Of a stretch of 34,195 bases of DNA, positions 32,944-34,195 are shown piece by piece. A program made the translations under genes and the position numbers. This DNA comes from JACRLI01 sp035542815 (lineage in GTDB: Bacteria; Eisenbacteria; RBG-16-71-46; JACRLI01): contig DATKKS010000211.1 in assembly GCA_035542815.1 (NCBI GenBank), positions 1 to 34,195 of the forward strand. The letters are read 5' to 3'. The notes beneath the pieces are model-generated. The model searched no databases. It worked only from the letters and a program-made list of their open reading frames with translations, and was not told the origin of the DNA. Every line of letters starts with the position of its first letter. Positions within the stretch are counted from its first letter, which is position 1.

Positions 32944-34195
32944 CCGGGGTCCGCACCGGCCCGGACCGCGCCCCGTCCGGGCCCCGCGTGGTGATCGTGG
33001 GCGGCGGCTTCGCCGGCCTCCAGGCGGCCCAGGCGCTGGGCCGCCGCCGGGTGGACGTCACGCTGGTGGACCGCTACAACCACCATCTGTTCCAGCCGCT
33101 GCTGTACCAGGTGGCCACCGCGGCCCTGTCCCCCGCCGACATCGCCACCCCGCTGCGGGCCATCCTGCGGCGCGCGCCCAGCGTGCGGGTGCTGCTGGCC
33201 GAGGTGACCTCGGTGGACCTGGCCGCCCGGCGGCTGGCCCTGGCCGACGGGGAGCTGGACTACGACGCGCTGGTGATCGCGGCAGGCGCGAGCCACTCCT
33301 ACTTCGGGCACCCGGAGTGGGCCGCGTGGGCCCCGGGGCTGAAGACCCTGGAGGATGCGCTGGAAATCCGGCGCCGCGTGCTGCTGGCGTTCGAGGCCGC
33401 CGAGCGGTGCACCGACCCGGACGAGCGGCGCGCCCTGATGACCTTCGCGGTGGTGGGCGGCGGCCCCACCGGGGTGGAGCTGGCGGGGGCCCTGGGGGAG
33501 ATCTCGCGGCGCACCATCGCGCGCGACTTCCGGGCCATTGATCCCACCCACTCCCGGGTGCTGCTGGTGGAAGCCGGGCCGCGGCTGCTGCCGGCCTTCC
33601 CCGAGGACCTGGGCCGCCGGGCCCGGCTGGACCTGGAGCGGCTGGGGGTGGAGGTGCACACCGGCTCGCCGGTGACCCAGGTGGGCCCGGGCCTGGTGCA
33701 CGTGGGCCCGGAGGCGGTGCGCACGCGCACCGTGCTGTGGGCCGCGGGCGTGGCGGCCTCGCCGCTGGGGCGCGCCCTGGGGGTGCCGCTGGACCGCAGC
33801 GGCCGGGTGGTGGTGGAGCCGGACCTGTCCGTGCCCGGCCACCCGGAGGTGTTCGTGGCCGGAGACCTGGCGAACTGCGCGGGCCCCGGCGGGGCGCCGC
33901 TGCCGGGCCTGGCGCCGGTGGCGATGCAGCAGGGCGCGTGGGCCGCGGACAACGTGGGGCGGCGGCTCTCCGGGCGGCCCACCCGGCCGTTCCACTACGT
34001 GGACCGCGGGACCATGGCCACCATCGGCCGCCGGGCCGCGGTGGCGGTGGTGGGCCGGCTGCACCTGAGCGGGCTGGTGGCGTGGCTGGCGTGGGTGCTG
34101 CTGCACATCGTGATGCTGATCGGATTCCGCAACCGGATCCTGGTGATGATCGAGTGGATGTGGGCCTACGTCACCTACCAGCGTGGCGCGCGGCT
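32940..34195 (+). CDS. ndh: type II NADH dehydrogenase (NDH-2; C-terminus cut by window edge)
   Basis: 418 residues are visible and no stop is reached before the edge. This single-subunit flavoprotein oxidises NADH and reduces quinone without pumping protons. The FAD site is VVIVGGGFAGLQAA (17-30). NHHLFQPLLYQVATAALSP (48-66) is a strong NDH-2 marker. The NADH site is VVGGGPTGVELAGALGE (171-187), the second FAD motif VFVAGDLA (304-311), and the quinone-side motif PVAMQQGAW (326-334). A C-terminal amphipathic/hydrophobic anchor (about 379-411, LVAWLAWVLLHIVMLIGF) binds the inner membrane. GTG 32940 overlaps the MscS stop as GTGA. Only a few residues are probably missing, judging from family length. 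Confidence 0.92.
   Translation, partial: MTGVRTGPDRAPSGPRVVIVGGGFAGLQAAQALGRRRVDVTLVDRYNHHLFQPLLYQVATAALSPADIATPLRAILRRAPSVRVLLAEVTSVDLAARRLALADGELDYDALVIAAGASHSYFGHPEWAAWAPGLKTLEDALEIRRRVLLAFEAAERCTDPDERRALMTFAVVGGGPTGVELAGALGEISRRTIARDFRAIDPTHSRVLLVEAGPRLLPAFPEDLGRRARLDLERLGVEVHTGSPVTQVGPGLVHVGPEAVRTRTVLWAAGVAASPLGRALGVPLDRSGRVVVEPDLSVPGHPEVFVAGDLANCAGPGGAPLPGLAPVAMQQGAWAADNVGRRLSGRPTRPFHYVDRGTMATIGRRAAVAVVGRLHLSGLVAWLAWVLLHIVMLIGFRNRILVMIEWMWAYVTYQRGAR

Overview
The window is very G+C-rich by eye and densely coded, with no mobile elements, CRISPR arrays or rRNA. It looks like ordinary chromosome from a Gram-negative (diderm) bacterium. LolA-type lipoprotein carriers, an O-antigen-ligase-like protein and an ArnT-like transferase all imply an outer membrane. 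The two-subunit glycyl-tRNA synthetase and a large secreted protein ending in a FlgD/sorting-type Ig domain (LYDVAGRRVR...GVYFLRL) fit the FCB-related, high-GC lineages such as Candidatus Eisenbacteria. That taxonomic placement is inference.

Layout. Positions 1-5927 (minus strand) form a compact run: a hotdog thioesterase, two LolA-like periplasmic carriers, an enoyl-CoA hydratase, an M20 metallohydrolase, tRNA-Leu(UAG), trigger factor (tig) and clpP, which is cut by the window edge. Positions 6080-9652 (minus) encode a 1190-residue secreted protein built from about 14 diverged W-x-D-x-R repeats, with its own near-consensus promoter. Positions 9815-13998 (minus) carry recO-glyQ-glyS. A small RidA gene (14140-14517) is on the plus strand. 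Positions 14530-22529 (minus) are a tightly overlapping operon, phoH - pgpH-like HD phosphohydrolase - ybeY - two CNNM/CorC proteins - a GT-C/TPR membrane glycosyltransferase. It is preceded by a structured leader with a good promoter and an intrinsic-terminator-like hairpin about 120 bases before phoH.

Positions 22903-26011 (plus) are a translationally coupled trio: ArnT-like GT-C transferase, soluble GT2 glycosyltransferase and YdjC/ChbG-type deacetylase. This resembles the polyprenyl-phosphate-sugar lipid-modification logic of Francisella FlmF2-NaxD-FlmK. An O-antigen-ligase-like protein with its own extended -10 promoter follows. Then come a hybrid PAS histidine kinase (minus), a TIGR01777-type SDR epimerase (plus), an MgtC/SapB protein (minus), and a coupled MscS channel and type II NADH dehydrogenase (plus), the last cut by the right edge.

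The most interesting items are the phoH leader (candidate attenuator plus mutually exclusive hairpins), the deacetylase-containing surface-glycan trio, and the 14-repeat secreted protein. Most other genes are recognisable housekeeping or envelope genes.
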